The notes: generated from the letters alone by a model not told the origin. 57,828 bases of DNA from an uncultured Vampirovibrio sp. (GCA_910579975.1 CAJTWU010000009.1:1-57828); one strand, 5' to 3'; counted from the stretch's first letter, positions 17,538 to 26,419 are shown. A program made the numbers and translations.

Positions 17538-19421
17538 TTAAGCAGCCGTATTAATAGTTTTAGCTTTTTCTGCTTCTGCTTTTGCATGTAGTCTTCTTGT
17601 GTTTGCATAGGTTAATCTTGGAATAATCCAACCTAGGATTACAGGAGAAATAACGGCTGTTGCTATTACAGCTGGAATTGAGTTTAGACCGCGCGCAAAT
17701 GAGGCAATTTTATTAATTTGTTTTGTTTTATTACCTTTTTTGATAATATTGCCCTTCATTAATTTAGCAACTTTATTATTAGCTTCTTCTGATTTTTCAA
17801 AGTTTTCGAAAAATTCAATAATACGTTTATTCTTTTCTTTTTTATCAAGTTTTTCTAGGTCAGACCAATTTAATGAGCTTTCTTTGAATACTTCATTAAT
17901 ATTTTCAGATTTTGATATTATCTTATGCAAATCTCCATTGTTTTTATCGATATATTTACAGAAGTTAAGCATTTTTTCAGTCGAATCTATACCATTATAT
18001 AAAGATGAAATTTCGGAGTTTGTCATAACATGCGAACCACTATAAGGGTTAAGTATATCTAAAATCTTTTTAGATTTTGACATGTCGCGGTCTTTGTTCA
18101 TTAATACAAAACCGGAAGAATTTTCATAAGAAGATACGAACGCTCTTGTTAGCATTGGTACGGCAAAAACTACTGCTAAACTGGAAGAAACATCTCTGAT
18201 TAAAATTTCGTATATTTCAGTCATATCTTTTTTGCCATTATCATCTACTTGTGCACGGTTGTAAGCTTTCATCCCTCTTGGTAATAATAAGCCAAATAGT
18301 GACAAGCCGGCCATTAATGTATTGGTAAAGTTATGTCCATCATATTCTAATTCAGAGGCAATTTTTTCATTTTTTTGTAGTTTGGATATAATTTTACCCA
18401 ATTTACCCAAACCAGACTCTTTACCTTTGAAAGTAATTTCACCTTGTTTTTGAGAGGAATTATCTTTTGCTTCTTTCATTTGCATTGCTGTACGCGCACC
18501 TGGTGCAACCGAACTTCTTATATAAAGTTTTGGTAATACAGCAAGAACACCTAAAGTTGCAGCCATTGTAGATATATTTGTAATCATTCTTTTAGCTATA
18601 GAACTGTTTTTGAAGTCTTCAGCTGCTGCTTCATCAAGTTTTTCTAGGTGTTTATTAAGAGCTATTGCATCATTTGAGTACTTAATCATTGCATCAATAG
18701 CATCTTTTGTTGAATAAGTACTAACTTTTTCTCCATGACCTATTTTTACTTTATCTAAAATATCTAAATCAGAACCTGTAGAATATTTCGCATTATTAAT
18801 TTTTTCAATAATACGTTTCATACCTTCTTTTTTTGTTTTCGGATTTGTTTCAAAAGATTTTACTTCATTTAAAATACTTGTAACAAGTTCCTCTGAAACA
18901 TTTTCTTTTCCTAATGTATTAGAAAGCATTTCTTGAATATTAGTTTTATAGAATAATTCTTTAAATTTATCTTTATCTTTTAATAAAGCTTTGTCAAATT
19001 CAGGTTTAGTAATAATATTTTTCAAGCTGTTACCAAAGCGTTTAATAAGTTGAGAATTAACAGCAGTAGTTTTACCAAATAATGCAGCAATTCCAAGCAT
19101 AATAGGTGCTACAGCCATCATGCAGGGTCCGGTAAGCCCTTCTCTTCCAAGAACCTCAAAACCTTCTTGCATGTTGTATTGACCGGTAACTTCCTTATCT
19201 CTTAAGAAACCAGCACCTACTCTCGGTGCAGTCATGCCCAATGCATCTTGAATAAGAAATGAAGCTAAAAATCCTTGATTTTCAATCCATTGCATCATGC
19301 TACCGGCAGCATTAAGCGCACCGGCATATCCGGCAGACCTAAATGATGGATATTGTTGTGCTTTTGGAGCACTATTATCCCGTCTATTTATGTTTTCGAT
19401 TGAGCATTTCTGAATTTTCAA
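17538..19421 (-). CDS. Multi-pass membrane protein, lineage family copy 1
   Basis: 627-residue protein with about five hydrophobic segments (near 94-115, 279-303, 360-380, 405-425 and 583-607) separated by long polar regions. After several of them a short signature recurs: LPKLYI, LPRGM, IIPRLTYANTRR. The 484-residue protein at 36881-38335 shows the same signature (VVPKMNHYIT, FIPKIQYYMTRK), so the two look like distant paralogues. Both carry an F[KR][GS] motif (SFRSAG here, TFKG in both). No known family or function. The upstream region holds a TGTAAC direct repeat and an ATCGGGATA element, both shared with the paralogue. Codon usage matches the neighbours. Confidence 0.75.
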   Translation of the reverse strand: MKIQKCSIENINRRDNSAPKAQQYPSFRSAGYAGALNAAGSMMQWIENQGFLASFLIQDALGMTAPRVGAGFLRDKEVTGQYNMQEGFEVLGREGLTGPCMMAVAPIMLGIAALFGKTTAVNSQLIKRFGNSLKNIITKPEFDKALLKDKDKFKELFYKTNIQEMLSNTLGKENVSEELVTSILNEVKSFETNPKTKKEGMKRIIEKINNAKYSTGSDLDILDKVKIGHGEKVSTYSTKDAIDAMIKYSNDAIALNKHLEKLDEAAAEDFKNSSIAKRMITNISTMAATLGVLAVLPKLYIRSSVAPGARTAMQMKEAKDNSSQKQGEITFKGKESGLGKLGKIISKLQKNEKIASELEYDGHNFTNTLMAGLSLFGLLLPRGMKAYNRAQVDDNGKKDMTEIYEILIRDVSSSLAVVFAVPMLTRAFVSSYENSSGFVLMNKDRDMSKSKKILDILNPYSGSHVMTNSEISSLYNGIDSTEKMLNFCKYIDKNNGDLHKIISKSENINEVFKESSLNWSDLEKLDKKEKNKRIIEFFENFEKSEEANNKVAKLMKGNIIKKGNKTKQINKIASFARGLNSIPAVIATAVISPVILGWIIPRLTYANTRRLHAKAEAEKAKTINTAA

Positions 19422-19468
19422 CTACACAAACCCTTATAAAAATGTACTTACTACACAAGTTAATAAAG

Positions 19469-19477
19469 TATCCCGAT
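19469..19477 (-). promoter_or_regulatory. ATCGGGATA element shared with the paralogue at 38386
   Basis: On the minus strand ATCGGGATA lies 20 bases (counted to TCGGGATA) after the proximal TGTAAC site and 48 bases before the start codon. The identical 9-mer lies 22 bases after TGTAAC upstream of the 38335 gene. It may be a core promoter element of an uncharacterised type. Confidence 0.4.
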
Positions 19478-19496
19478 ATTATATATTTGCTATTTT

Positions 19497-19523
19497 GTTA
19501 CAATTTTCGGCAATATTGTTACA
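19497..19523 (-). promoter_or_regulatory. Paired TGTAAC direct repeat, 21-bp period
   Basis: On the minus strand two TTGTAACAA sites in the same orientation start 21 bp apart, two helical turns. They lie 76 bp upstream of the ATG at 19421. Confidence 0.55.
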
Positions 19524-19610
19524 AAACCTTAGCGATTAAGTGTATTTAGTATACTTATTTTTTCGAGTTTTTGCAAGCAAATTCAATATTTGTTTACATT
19601 TTTAAACATT

Positions 19611-19643
19611 TATAATAAAAAGGAGGTTGTTTTAGCAACCTCC
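19611..19643 (-). terminator. Terminator of the response regulator gene
   Basis: The minus strand reads GGAGGTTG, a six-base loop, CAACCTCC, then TTTTTATT. It begins 27 bases after the response regulator stop codon. Confidence 0.88.
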
Positions 19644-19669
19644 GAAATCTTAAATAATAAACACGGTAT

Positions 19670-20362
19670 TTAAACTAAACCTTCTTTAACAGCTTTTACA
19701 GCTGCTTGGACTCTATCATTTACACACATTTTTTGAAGAATTGAGCAAACATGTGCTTTTGCGGTATGAACACTTACAATAAGTTCTTTTGCAATTTCAG
19801 TATTGCTTTTACCATCAACAAGGTGTTTAAGAACTTCAAACTCTCGTTCGGTAAGAGGAACACGTCCTTCTTCTGATGATTTATCTTTTAATATTCCCAA
19901 AGTTTCCTGTTTAGGGAATGCATCAAGAACTTTTCTTGCAATAACAGGATCTAACCAGCAAACTCCATCTACAACATCACGTATTACATCAGCAAGTTTT
20001 GTTGGATCAATATCTTTTAAACAATAAGCCATAGCTCCGGATGATAATGCTGCAATAACCTCTTCTTCTCTATCATGAGATGTTAAAGCAATAACCTTAA
20101 TATCTTTGTTCATTTCTTTTACTTTTAAAGTAGCCTCAATGCCATTCATGCCGGCTAGGCCTAAATCCATCAAGACAATATTAGGAGAATAGCGTTCTAT
20201 TAGTTCTAAGCCTTCTGTAGCATTATCGCTCTCTGCAACTACTTGAATGTCGTCATTAGAATTAAGAGCACATCTAAGTCCTACACGTGTCAGCTTAAAA
20301 TCCTCGATTATTATAACGCTTATTGTCTTCTTTTCAATTTCAACTGCTGTGGTCATTACCAA
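19670..20362 (-). CDS. NarL/FixJ-family response regulator (orphan)
   Basis: 230-residue two-domain regulator. The receiver domain (about 14-135) keeps the acidic pocket (E20, D21), phospho-acceptor D66 (IVLMDLG), T94 and the LKD lysine. A LuxR-type HTH follows at about 160-225 (LTEREFEVLKHLVDGKSNTE). It probably binds DNA as a dimer after phosphorylation. No histidine kinase is adjacent; the nearest lies at 31089-32411. It is a single gene with its own terminator. An alternative start two codons later (M3) is possible. Confidence 0.92.
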   Translation of the reverse strand: MVMTTAVEIEKKTISVIIIEDFKLTRVGLRCALNSNDDIQVVAESDNATEGLELIERYSPNIVLMDLGLAGMNGIEATLKVKEMNKDIKVIALTSHDREEEVIAALSSGAMAYCLKDIDPTKLADVIRDVVDGVCWLDPVIARKVLDAFPKQETLGILKDKSSEEGRVPLTEREFEVLKHLVDGKSNTEIAKELIVSVHTAKAHVCSILQKMCVNDRVQAAVKAVKEGLV

Positions 20363-20425
20363 ATCTCCTTACTATTATCTACAAGTCTATTAAATAATAG
20401 TAGTAGTTTTCAGTATATTAGCCAC

Positions 20426-21691
20426 TTATCCAATATTTATAAAATCAATAACTTCGCAAACAGAATAATTATTTTGGGTTATAAAGAAATTTTTACCTGT
20501 TCTAGCCTTAACATCGGACATTGAAGCTCCATCTAAAAACAAATCAGAGAATGGTTTTAACATTATTGACGGTACGATTATATAGTCTGCTTCAACATCT
20601 TTTATAGAATTAATTAAATCTTCAGATGTTATAAGACCAGCAACGGTAATATTTTTACCCCAGTATGTTGATATAACAGGATTAACTGTTACTTTTAAAT
20701 TTTCAATCTTGTTTAATCCTTCTGCTATATATTCAAATGCAGATTTCGCGGCAACTGAACAAGCAAAACAGACACTTAAAGGTTTTTTAAGCTTTTGGGG
20801 TAAAACTAATGTATCAAAATCATCCATAATAGTTCTTAATGAACCTACGCCATCATCAAGTTGCGAAAAATTGCCGTAATATTCTGTTGTTGGAATATCA
20901 ATACCAGCCAGCAGAAAAAATTCATCCGAACAACATGCTTTAGAATATTTTTTTGAAATCTCAATTGTTCTACGGGCACACTCAGTATCAACTGTTTTAA
21001 GTTCAGTTTCTCTAAATTGTGTAATACCTACCGGAACTATAGCAATAGATAAAACATTGTCTCCAAGTGAAGTTAAGTCTTTTAATGTTCTTTCAAGTTC
21101 TTTATCATCATTATAATCAGGACATAGTACTATTTGAGCATGGAAAGGAATGTCATTATCAGCAAACCACTTTAAATTATCCATAATTTTCCCGGCATTA
21201 GGGTTGCGAAGCATTTTAACTCTTAATTCAGGATTTGTAGTATGAACAGAAATATAAAACGGACCTAAATGAAGTCGTGCTATTCTTTCTTTATCTTTTT
21301 CAGTCAAATTAGTAGTTGTAATATATGTTCCTTGAAGGTATGAAAGTCTGTAGTCATCGTCTTTGACATATAGAGTATCTCTTAGTCCTTTTGGTTGTTG
21401 TGCAACAAAACAAAAAATACAATTATTCAAACAAGGCTTTACTCTATCAAAAACAGCACTTTCAAAAACTATTCCTAAATCCTCATCATAGTCTTTTTCA
21501 AGTTCAATTTCTTCAATTTCTCCATTGGCTTTTTTTATTTCTACTACAATAAGTTCATTTTTGCACAGATAATTATAATCAATCATATCTTGAGGTTTTT
21601 CACCATCAATTGATAGAAGCTCATCTCCTTCTTCTAATTCAAGTTCTTCAGCTATAGAACCTGCTATAACACCGCTAATTTTTGCAGGCAT
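20426..21691 (-). CDS. DUF512 PDZ/radical SAM protein
   Basis: 421-residue protein of the family annotated in Cyanobacteria as a putative Fe-S oxidoreductase, also common in Clostridia. A PDZ-like N-terminus (about 1-60, AGSIAEELELEEGDELLSID) precedes a radical SAM-type cluster motif C87-x3-C91-x2-C94 (CLNNCIFCF), and a DUF512 C-terminal region follows. Function is unknown. I chose the ATG at 21691: GGAGGGG sits about 8 bases before it, and a longer frame (to 21733) would lie mostly within the upstream gene. It still overlaps the PadR gene by 17 bases, implying coupling. Confidence 0.88.
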   Translation of the reverse strand: MPAKISGVIAGSIAEELELEEGDELLSIDGEKPQDMIDYNYLCKNELIVVEIKKANGEIEEIELEKDYDEDLGIVFESAVFDRVKPCLNNCIFCFVAQQPKGLRDTLYVKDDDYRLSYLQGTYITTTNLTEKDKERIARLHLGPFYISVHTTNPELRVKMLRNPNAGKIMDNLKWFADNDIPFHAQIVLCPDYNDDKELERTLKDLTSLGDNVLSIAIVPVGITQFRETELKTVDTECARRTIEISKKYSKACCSDEFFLLAGIDIPTTEYYGNFSQLDDGVGSLRTIMDDFDTLVLPQKLKKPLSVCFACSVAAKSAFEYIAEGLNKIENLKVTVNPVISTYWGKNITVAGLITSEDLINSIKDVEADYIIVPSIMLKPFSDLFLDGASMSDVKARTGKNFFITQNNYSVCEVIDFINIG

Positions 21692-22187
21692 TTGCAAACC
21701 CCTCCAATAATGATATAAAGTTTTTGTATTCACAAATCATATTATCAAAGACCATTTTGGGATAAAAGTCTGTATCTCGCATTTTTAACATATTTTTTGT
21801 ATCTATTAAAATGCTTTCGGATTTGTGTTTTAATAAGTTAAATAACTCTTTCTGCTCTTCATTATTAAGAATATCTGCACAATAAAGTTTTATTCTTGCA
21901 TTAGGCAAAAATTGTATAGGATTTTCTAATGGAGGTAATAAAAGTAAATGTTTTAATTCCTCTCTTCCATTTGAAGTTATTGAGTAATAAGTAGATGGCC
22001 GCCCTCCATTGGACATTGTTTTTTGTGTTTTAATAAATCCTGATTTTTCAAGTCTTGTTAATGCTGGCTTTATTGTACCATAGCTTGGAGTAGTCAAAAC
22101 AGAGAACTCAAGACGGATTTCTTTAGAAATACCATACATTGTTAAAACTTTTTTATTTAATTCATGTAATATTAAAAGCTCAATCAT
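21675..22187 (-). CDS. PadR-family transcriptional regulator
   Basis: 170-residue regulator. An N-terminal winged helix (about 1-78) shows the PadR pattern: ELLILHELNKKVLTMYGISKEI, then SYGTIKPALTRLEKSGFI and the wing GGRPSTYYSIT. A helical C-terminal dimerisation region follows. PadR proteins usually repress and respond to small ligands. It starts within the stop of the GGDEF gene (ATGA overlap) and overlaps the DUF512 gene, so all three are translated as a unit. The target is unknown; autoregulation from the promoter at 24106 is plausible. Confidence 0.88.
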   Translation of the reverse strand: MIELLILHELNKKVLTMYGISKEIRLEFSVLTTPSYGTIKPALTRLEKSGFIKTQKTMSNGGRPSTYYSITSNGREELKHLLLLPPLENPIQFLPNARIKLYCADILNNEEQKELFNLLKHKSESILIDTKNMLKMRDTDFYPKMVFDNMICEYKNFISLLEGFANACKN

Positions 22188-24073
22188 ATATCTTCTTTAA
22201 CAATCTCTACAAATTCTGTAGCGAGCTTGTCACTCCATTTGCTGTTAGCCTCATCTAAAATAGTTTTTATGGCTTCATCCTTACTCATAGCAGCTCTATA
22301 TGGCCGATTTTCCATTAACGCGAAGTAAGAATCTATAATTAATATTATTTGTGATTCTATAGGGATTTCTTCTCCTGATATTTTGGCAGGATATCCGGTT
22401 CCATTCCAATTTTCATGGTGTTTCTCAATAATTGGAATAATATCATTAATTCTACTTATTGGTTGTAAAATTTCTCTTGCGGCTATGATTGGATGTTGTT
22501 TTATAGAAAGCTTATCTTCTTCACTCAAAGGTTCTTTTTTAGAAAGAATTTCTCTTGGAAGCATTGTATTGCCAATATCATATAATAAAATAGCTATTTT
22601 TAATTTATCAATATTTTCTTTTGGTAAATCGAAGCGTTTTGCTAATAATGCAGCAAGAAGGACTTTTCTTTTTGTTCCTCCGGCTGTATGTTCCGGATTA
22701 TAACTTGAGACTAATTCATCTGAAACTTGATAAACAATTTCATTATTTATACTCATTTCTTGAATTTTTTCGTCTAAGAGTTTTGAAGTATTTATATCAA
22801 TTGGTATTTTATGCTTAGAAAGAATATCAACAAAGGTTGATATTGCGACTTCTTGCCAGGATGTTTCTGTAATAGGTGATGTTAAAGTTACTCTGTTACG
22901 GCCGTTTCGTTTTGATGCATACATAGCATTATCGACTAGTTCTAATAATTCATCTATATCTTCAGAGTGTTCAAAATATGTACCAACGCCAATACTAGCT
23001 GTAATATGTCCTATTTTTTCAAGTGAAATACCTTCGATTGTTTTTCTTATACGTTCAGCAAATATCATACCGCCTTGAGAGTCAATACCAGGCAATATAA
23101 CATTGAATTCTTCTCCACCCATTCTTGCTGCAATATCTATTGAACGGCAACTGCTTTTTAAAACTTCTGCAATGGCTTTAATTGCTAAATCACCATAATT
23201 ATGCCCATATTTATCATTTATTTTCTTTAAATGGTCTAAATCAAGCCCTATAACAGTGAATTTCTGATTTTGTCGATTTGCACGAATAGCTTCCTTTTTA
23301 ATAAATTCTTCAAAATATCTTCTGTTATATAGACCGGTCATACCATCAGTTATAGCTTGCTCTTTTACCGCTTGGAACAAATCTGCAATTGTAATTGCAA
23401 GTTCAATTTGTTTTGCAAACAGGTTTAGAAAATTCAACTCATTATCTGTAGCTTCTTCACGAGATGAAAATACAAGTAATGAACCAAAATGAGAATGTTT
23501 ATAAGCTAAAGGAACTAATACATAGGATTTTGTATTTGTAGCTTTGGCTAAATCTGTAATAAAATCTTCGGTTGCATCAGGTACTACACTTTTTAAAAGA
23601 GTTAAAATATCTTTCGAGTAATAAATTTTATTATTTTCAATAGTATTGGATAGCTCTTCAATATCAGGAAATTTAAGACGCAAGTCACAAGGTTCACAGT
23701 TAAATTTTTCTAAAAAACTATCTCCAAAAAGTTCTCCTGAACAAGCAACAAGCTGAAGATAAATACCATCTTTATCAACAAGACGTTTAGCTATACAACT
23801 ATGCAGATAACCAAGTTCACCTTGAAGACTGTTTACAATTGCATTAAGAACACTGGATAAAGGCTTAGAAGAGTTCATCATATCCCAAATATGCTGCAAA
23901 GTAAGCATTTGACGGTTAGCAGTGTCAAGTTCTTTTGTTCTTGCCGCAATTTCAGCTTCTAACTTAACATTACGTTCATAGACTTCCATTAAGGACTGTT
24001 TCCCAGAGTATACACTAGATTCAACTCTATCAATCTCTTTTTTTATATTTCTTAAATTATCAAAAAAGCCCAC
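22184..24073 (-). CDS. GAF-GGDEF-HD-GYP protein with a degenerate HD site
   Basis: 629-residue cytoplasmic signalling protein: coiled coil (about 10-60), GAF-like domain (60-230), GGDEF domain with intact GGEEF at 319-323 and an inhibitory RxxD site (RSID, 310-313), and an HD-GYP-like domain (about 460-625). The GGDEF half looks competent to make cyclic di-GMP. In the HD-GYP half the HHE (552-554) and GTGYP (558-562) motifs are kept, but the HD dyad is YD (498-499), losing a metal-binding His. The phosphodiesterase is therefore probably impaired or regulatory. It heads the PadR-DUF512 operon behind a good promoter. It could feed flagellar or surface control, since the fli/flh genes are adjacent. 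Confidence 0.9.
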   Translation of the reverse strand: MGFFDNLRNIKKEIDRVESSVYSGKQSLMEVYERNVKLEAEIAARTKELDTANRQMLTLQHIWDMMNSSKPLSSVLNAIVNSLQGELGYLHSCIAKRLVDKDGIYLQLVACSGELFGDSFLEKFNCEPCDLRLKFPDIEELSNTIENNKIYYSKDILTLLKSVVPDATEDFITDLAKATNTKSYVLVPLAYKHSHFGSLLVFSSREEATDNELNFLNLFAKQIELAITIADLFQAVKEQAITDGMTGLYNRRYFEEFIKKEAIRANRQNQKFTVIGLDLDHLKKINDKYGHNYGDLAIKAIAEVLKSSCRSIDIAARMGGEEFNVILPGIDSQGGMIFAERIRKTIEGISLEKIGHITASIGVGTYFEHSEDIDELLELVDNAMYASKRNGRNRVTLTSPITETSWQEVAISTFVDILSKHKIPIDINTSKLLDEKIQEMSINNEIVYQVSDELVSSYNPEHTAGGTKRKVLLAALLAKRFDLPKENIDKLKIAILLYDIGNTMLPREILSKKEPLSEEDKLSIKQHPIIAAREILQPISRINDIIPIIEKHHENWNGTGYPAKISGEEIPIESQIILIIDSYFALMENRPYRAAMSKDEAIKTILDEANSKWSDKLATEFVEIVKEDI

Positions 24074-24105
24074 TTATGTTGTCCTGTAACTTCCAATGAT
24101 AACTT

Positions 24106-24134
24106 ATTATAACATATTTTTGGATAAAATCCAA
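24106..24134 (-). promoter_or_regulatory. Sigma-70-type promoter of the GGDEF/PadR/DUF512 operon
   Basis: On the minus strand TTGGAT and TATAAT are separated by 17 bases, and the -10 ends 32 bases before the start codon at 24073. Confidence 0.6.
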
Positions 24135-24162
24135 CCAATTTAACCCCGCCTGTAGTCTGTTT

Positions 24163-24198
24163 AAAAGAAGTGCTGCACAAATTCATGAATGTGTAGCA
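24163..24198 (-). terminator. Hairpin immediately after tRNA-Arg
   Basis: The minus strand reads TGCTACAC, an inner ATTC/GAAT pair, then GTGCAGCA and CTTCTTTT. The eight-base outer stem has one wobble pair. It begins at the first base after the tRNA discriminator, so it can be both the operon terminator and the 3' trailer removed in processing. Confidence 0.6.
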
Positions 24199-24272
24199 TC
24201 TCCTTGGCGGGATTTGAACCCGCGATCTCAGGCTTCGGAGACCTGCGCTCTATCCAGCTGAGCTACAAGGAG
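24199..24272 (-). tRNA. tRNA-Arg (anticodon CCG)
   Basis: Complete cloverleaf: acceptor CTCCTTG/CAAGGAG, D-arm GCTC/GAGC, anticodon stem CAGGT/GCCTG with loop CTCCGAA (anticodon CCG), T-arm GCGGG-TTCAAAT-CCCGC, discriminator A. CCA is not encoded. Its 5' end lies only three bases after the flhB stop codon, so it is almost certainly transcribed with the flagellar gate operon and released by RNase P. Confidence 0.95.
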
Positions 24273-24275
24273 TAA

Positions 24276-25358
24276 CTACTCATGATTATGTTTAGAATTA
24301 TAAACAAATGCAAGAATTTCTGCAACAGCTACATATAAATCAGATGGTATCATACCATCTATTGGAACATTATTATATAATGCTCTTGCAATTGGTCTGT
24401 TTTCAACAATTGGTACGTTATTTTCTTTTGCTATTTCTCTAATTTGGAAAGCAAGATAATCAACACCTTTGGCAATAACAAGAGGTGCCGGAGCTTTTGT
24501 CTTATCATATTTTATTGCAACAGCATAGTGTGTTGGGTTGGTTACAATTACATCAGCTGTAGGAACAGAAGACATCATGCGTTGACGAGCCATTTGCATT
24601 TGAATAGATTTAATACGCGCCTTAATTTTCGGATCCCCTTCTGTATCCTTGTGCTCATCTTTGACTTCTTGTTTTGTCATTTTAATTGATTTTTCGTATT
24701 CATATGTCTGATATTTTTTGTCAAGATATCCCAGAATGAGCATTGCAAGACACATGTTTATAATCATATGTATAAGAATTGAGCCTACAATTTGTAATGC
24801 AATAGGAATTTCTAATCCTACAAGTCCTATTAAATCACCTTTTCTGCTGTTAATAGCAGAATAACCGCAAGCTCCAACGATAATAATTTTAAGAATTGAT
24901 TTTGCAAATTCAACCATGGAACGAGGTTGAAAAGGATTTACAATTCTTTTGGCATTATCTAACATTTTGCGCGGACTTAAATTTTGTAAATCGATTTTGA
25001 CTTTTTCCAGAGCAAATACCTGCCCCACATCCATTCTAATAACAACAATGGAGATTATTGCAATTAATACTAAGAATGGAACTACAATTATCCCTAAATA
25101 TCTAAAGTAAGGATAAAGCAAGCCTATTATACTGGATGTATCCAATGAAGCCGGATTTAAGTTAGTAAAAGTTTCTCTCATCATATTTGTGATTGATGAG
25201 AACATGTGTTTTGCAAGAACCGCAAGCAGTGCAATGCCTCCGACCATAACCATGGCGGATTCCATGTCTTTACTTTTTGCAACATTCCCTCGTTCGCGTT
25301 CTTTCGTTCGCCGTCGGGTGGTGGCTTCTTCGGTTTTTTCTGCTGCTTCGTTTCCCAT
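24276..25358 (-). CDS. flhB: Flagellar export gate protein FlhB
   Basis: 360-residue inner-membrane protein that switches flagellar export from rod/hook to filament substrates. The N-terminus (EKTEEATTRRRTKERERGNVAKSKD) is typical, four hydrophobic segments lie between about 30 and 215, and the cytoplasmic domain carries the self-cleavage motif NPTH at 274-277. Length is normal. It is the last protein gene of fliP-fliQ-fliR-flhB, starts 8 bases after fliR, and ends three bases before tRNA-Arg. flhA is not in the window. Confidence 0.96.
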   Translation of the reverse strand: MGNEAAEKTEEATTRRRTKERERGNVAKSKDMESAMVMVGGIALLAVLAKHMFSSITNMMRETFTNLNPASLDTSSIIGLLYPYFRYLGIIVVPFLVLIAIISIVVIRMDVGQVFALEKVKIDLQNLSPRKMLDNAKRIVNPFQPRSMVEFAKSILKIIIVGACGYSAINSRKGDLIGLVGLEIPIALQIVGSILIHMIINMCLAMLILGYLDKKYQTYEYEKSIKMTKQEVKDEHKDTEGDPKIKARIKSIQMQMARQRMMSSVPTADVIVTNPTHYAVAIKYDKTKAPAPLVIAKGVDYLAFQIREIAKENNVPIVENRPIARALYNNVPIDGMIPSDLYVAVAEILAFVYNSKHNHE

Positions 25359-25366
25359 TTTTTATC

Positions 25367-26146
25367 CTAGAAAATTAACGATATTTTAGTCATAAACTGC
25401 TCTATTATCACCCCTAAATATTCAGCCATAGGCCGCATAAATATTAAAGATAATAATAATCCTAAATATATTTTTAATGGCATAGATACCATAAAGATAT
25501 TCATCTGTGGCATCATTTTGGATGTAAAGCCCAGAAGTATATCTGTAATAAATAATACACTGAAAATAGGAATAGCAATTCCTAATCCTATAGAAAATAC
25601 ATGTCCTGTAACAACAAGAATTTGTTCAAAAATTTGTGGCGAAAATGCTACGGTGTATCCTACAGGCATACTTTTGAAACTGTTATAAATTGCTGAAAAA
25701 AGCCATTGATGAGCTCCTAAACCAATAAAAATCATAGTAGCAAGATATGTATAAGCTTGTGTAATAACCGGAGAAGAACCGCCCGAAGTCGGATTTAATG
25801 CTTGATCAGCTGATAACCCCATTTGAATAGCAAATGTATTAACACCAAGTTCAACTCCAATAAACATAATGTTTGCACAAAAACCTATGGCATAACCTAT
25901 TAAAAACTCTTTAAAAAGAATTAATGTCAGTGCTGGAGCAGAATTAGGAACTGCAAAATGAGTATTAGCTTGAACAATAGGAAATAAAATAAATGCAATT
26001 ACTGCCGCAAGCCAAACTTTAACCTGATTTGGTATTGGATAAGTAGAAAACAAAGGAGCTGCTGCAAACAAGCCGGAAAGCCTTGTTAATATTGCCATAA
26101 ACAAGACTATATTGCTTATCGAAAATAGAACATCCAGCCCAAACAA
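25367..26146 (-). CDS. fliR: Flagellar export gate protein FliR
   Basis: 259-residue protein with about six membrane segments, the third component of the FliPQR export channel. The pattern ILTRLSGLFAAAPLFSTYPIPN at the N-terminus (split here as ILTRLSGLFA and APLFSTYPIPN) and the GVNTFAIQMGLS, DQALNPTSG region are typical. It starts directly after the fliQ stop and precedes flhB, the common order in bacteria. Confidence 0.95.
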   Translation of the reverse strand: MFGLDVLFSISNIVLFMAILTRLSGLFAAAPLFSTYPIPNQVKVWLAAVIAFILFPIVQANTHFAVPNSAPALTLILFKEFLIGYAIGFCANIMFIGVELGVNTFAIQMGLSADQALNPTSGGSSPVITQAYTYLATMIFIGLGAHQWLFSAIYNSFKSMPVGYTVAFSPQIFEQILVVTGHVFSIGLGIAIPIFSVLFITDILLGFTSKMMPQMNIFMVSMPLKIYLGLLLSLIFMRPMAEYLGVIIEQFMTKISLIF

Positions 26147-26419
26147 CTACATTGCTCCTATTAATTGCGGTATCATTGTCATAAATTCATTTACTGTAGT
26201 AATAAAAATACTAAACATCCAAGGTAATAAAAATATTAGTAAAATTACACAACCAACGATTTTAGGTACGAAAGTTAAAGTTGATTCTTGTATCTGTGTT
26301 ACTGTTTGAAAAATACTAACAATAAGACCGATTACAACCCCAACCAATAGAATTGGTACAGAAATTTGTAATGTGAGAATAAACATTTTTTGTAAAAGTG
26401 TGATAACTATATCTTGCAT
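26147..26419 (-). CDS. fliQ: Flagellar export gate protein FliQ
   Basis: 90-residue protein of two hydrophobic helices (about 12-38 and 52-74), the FliQ/SctS family length. Family-typical segments are PILLVGVVIGLIVSIFQ, TQIQESTLTFVPK and the terminal FITTVNEFMTMIPQ. Four copies of FliQ wrap the FliP-FliR channel. It lies 14 bases after fliP. Confidence 0.95.
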   Translation of the reverse strand: MQDIVITLLQKMFILTLQISVPILLVGVVIGLIVSIFQTVTQIQESTLTFVPKIVGCVILLIFLLPWMFSIFITTVNEFMTMIPQLIGAM

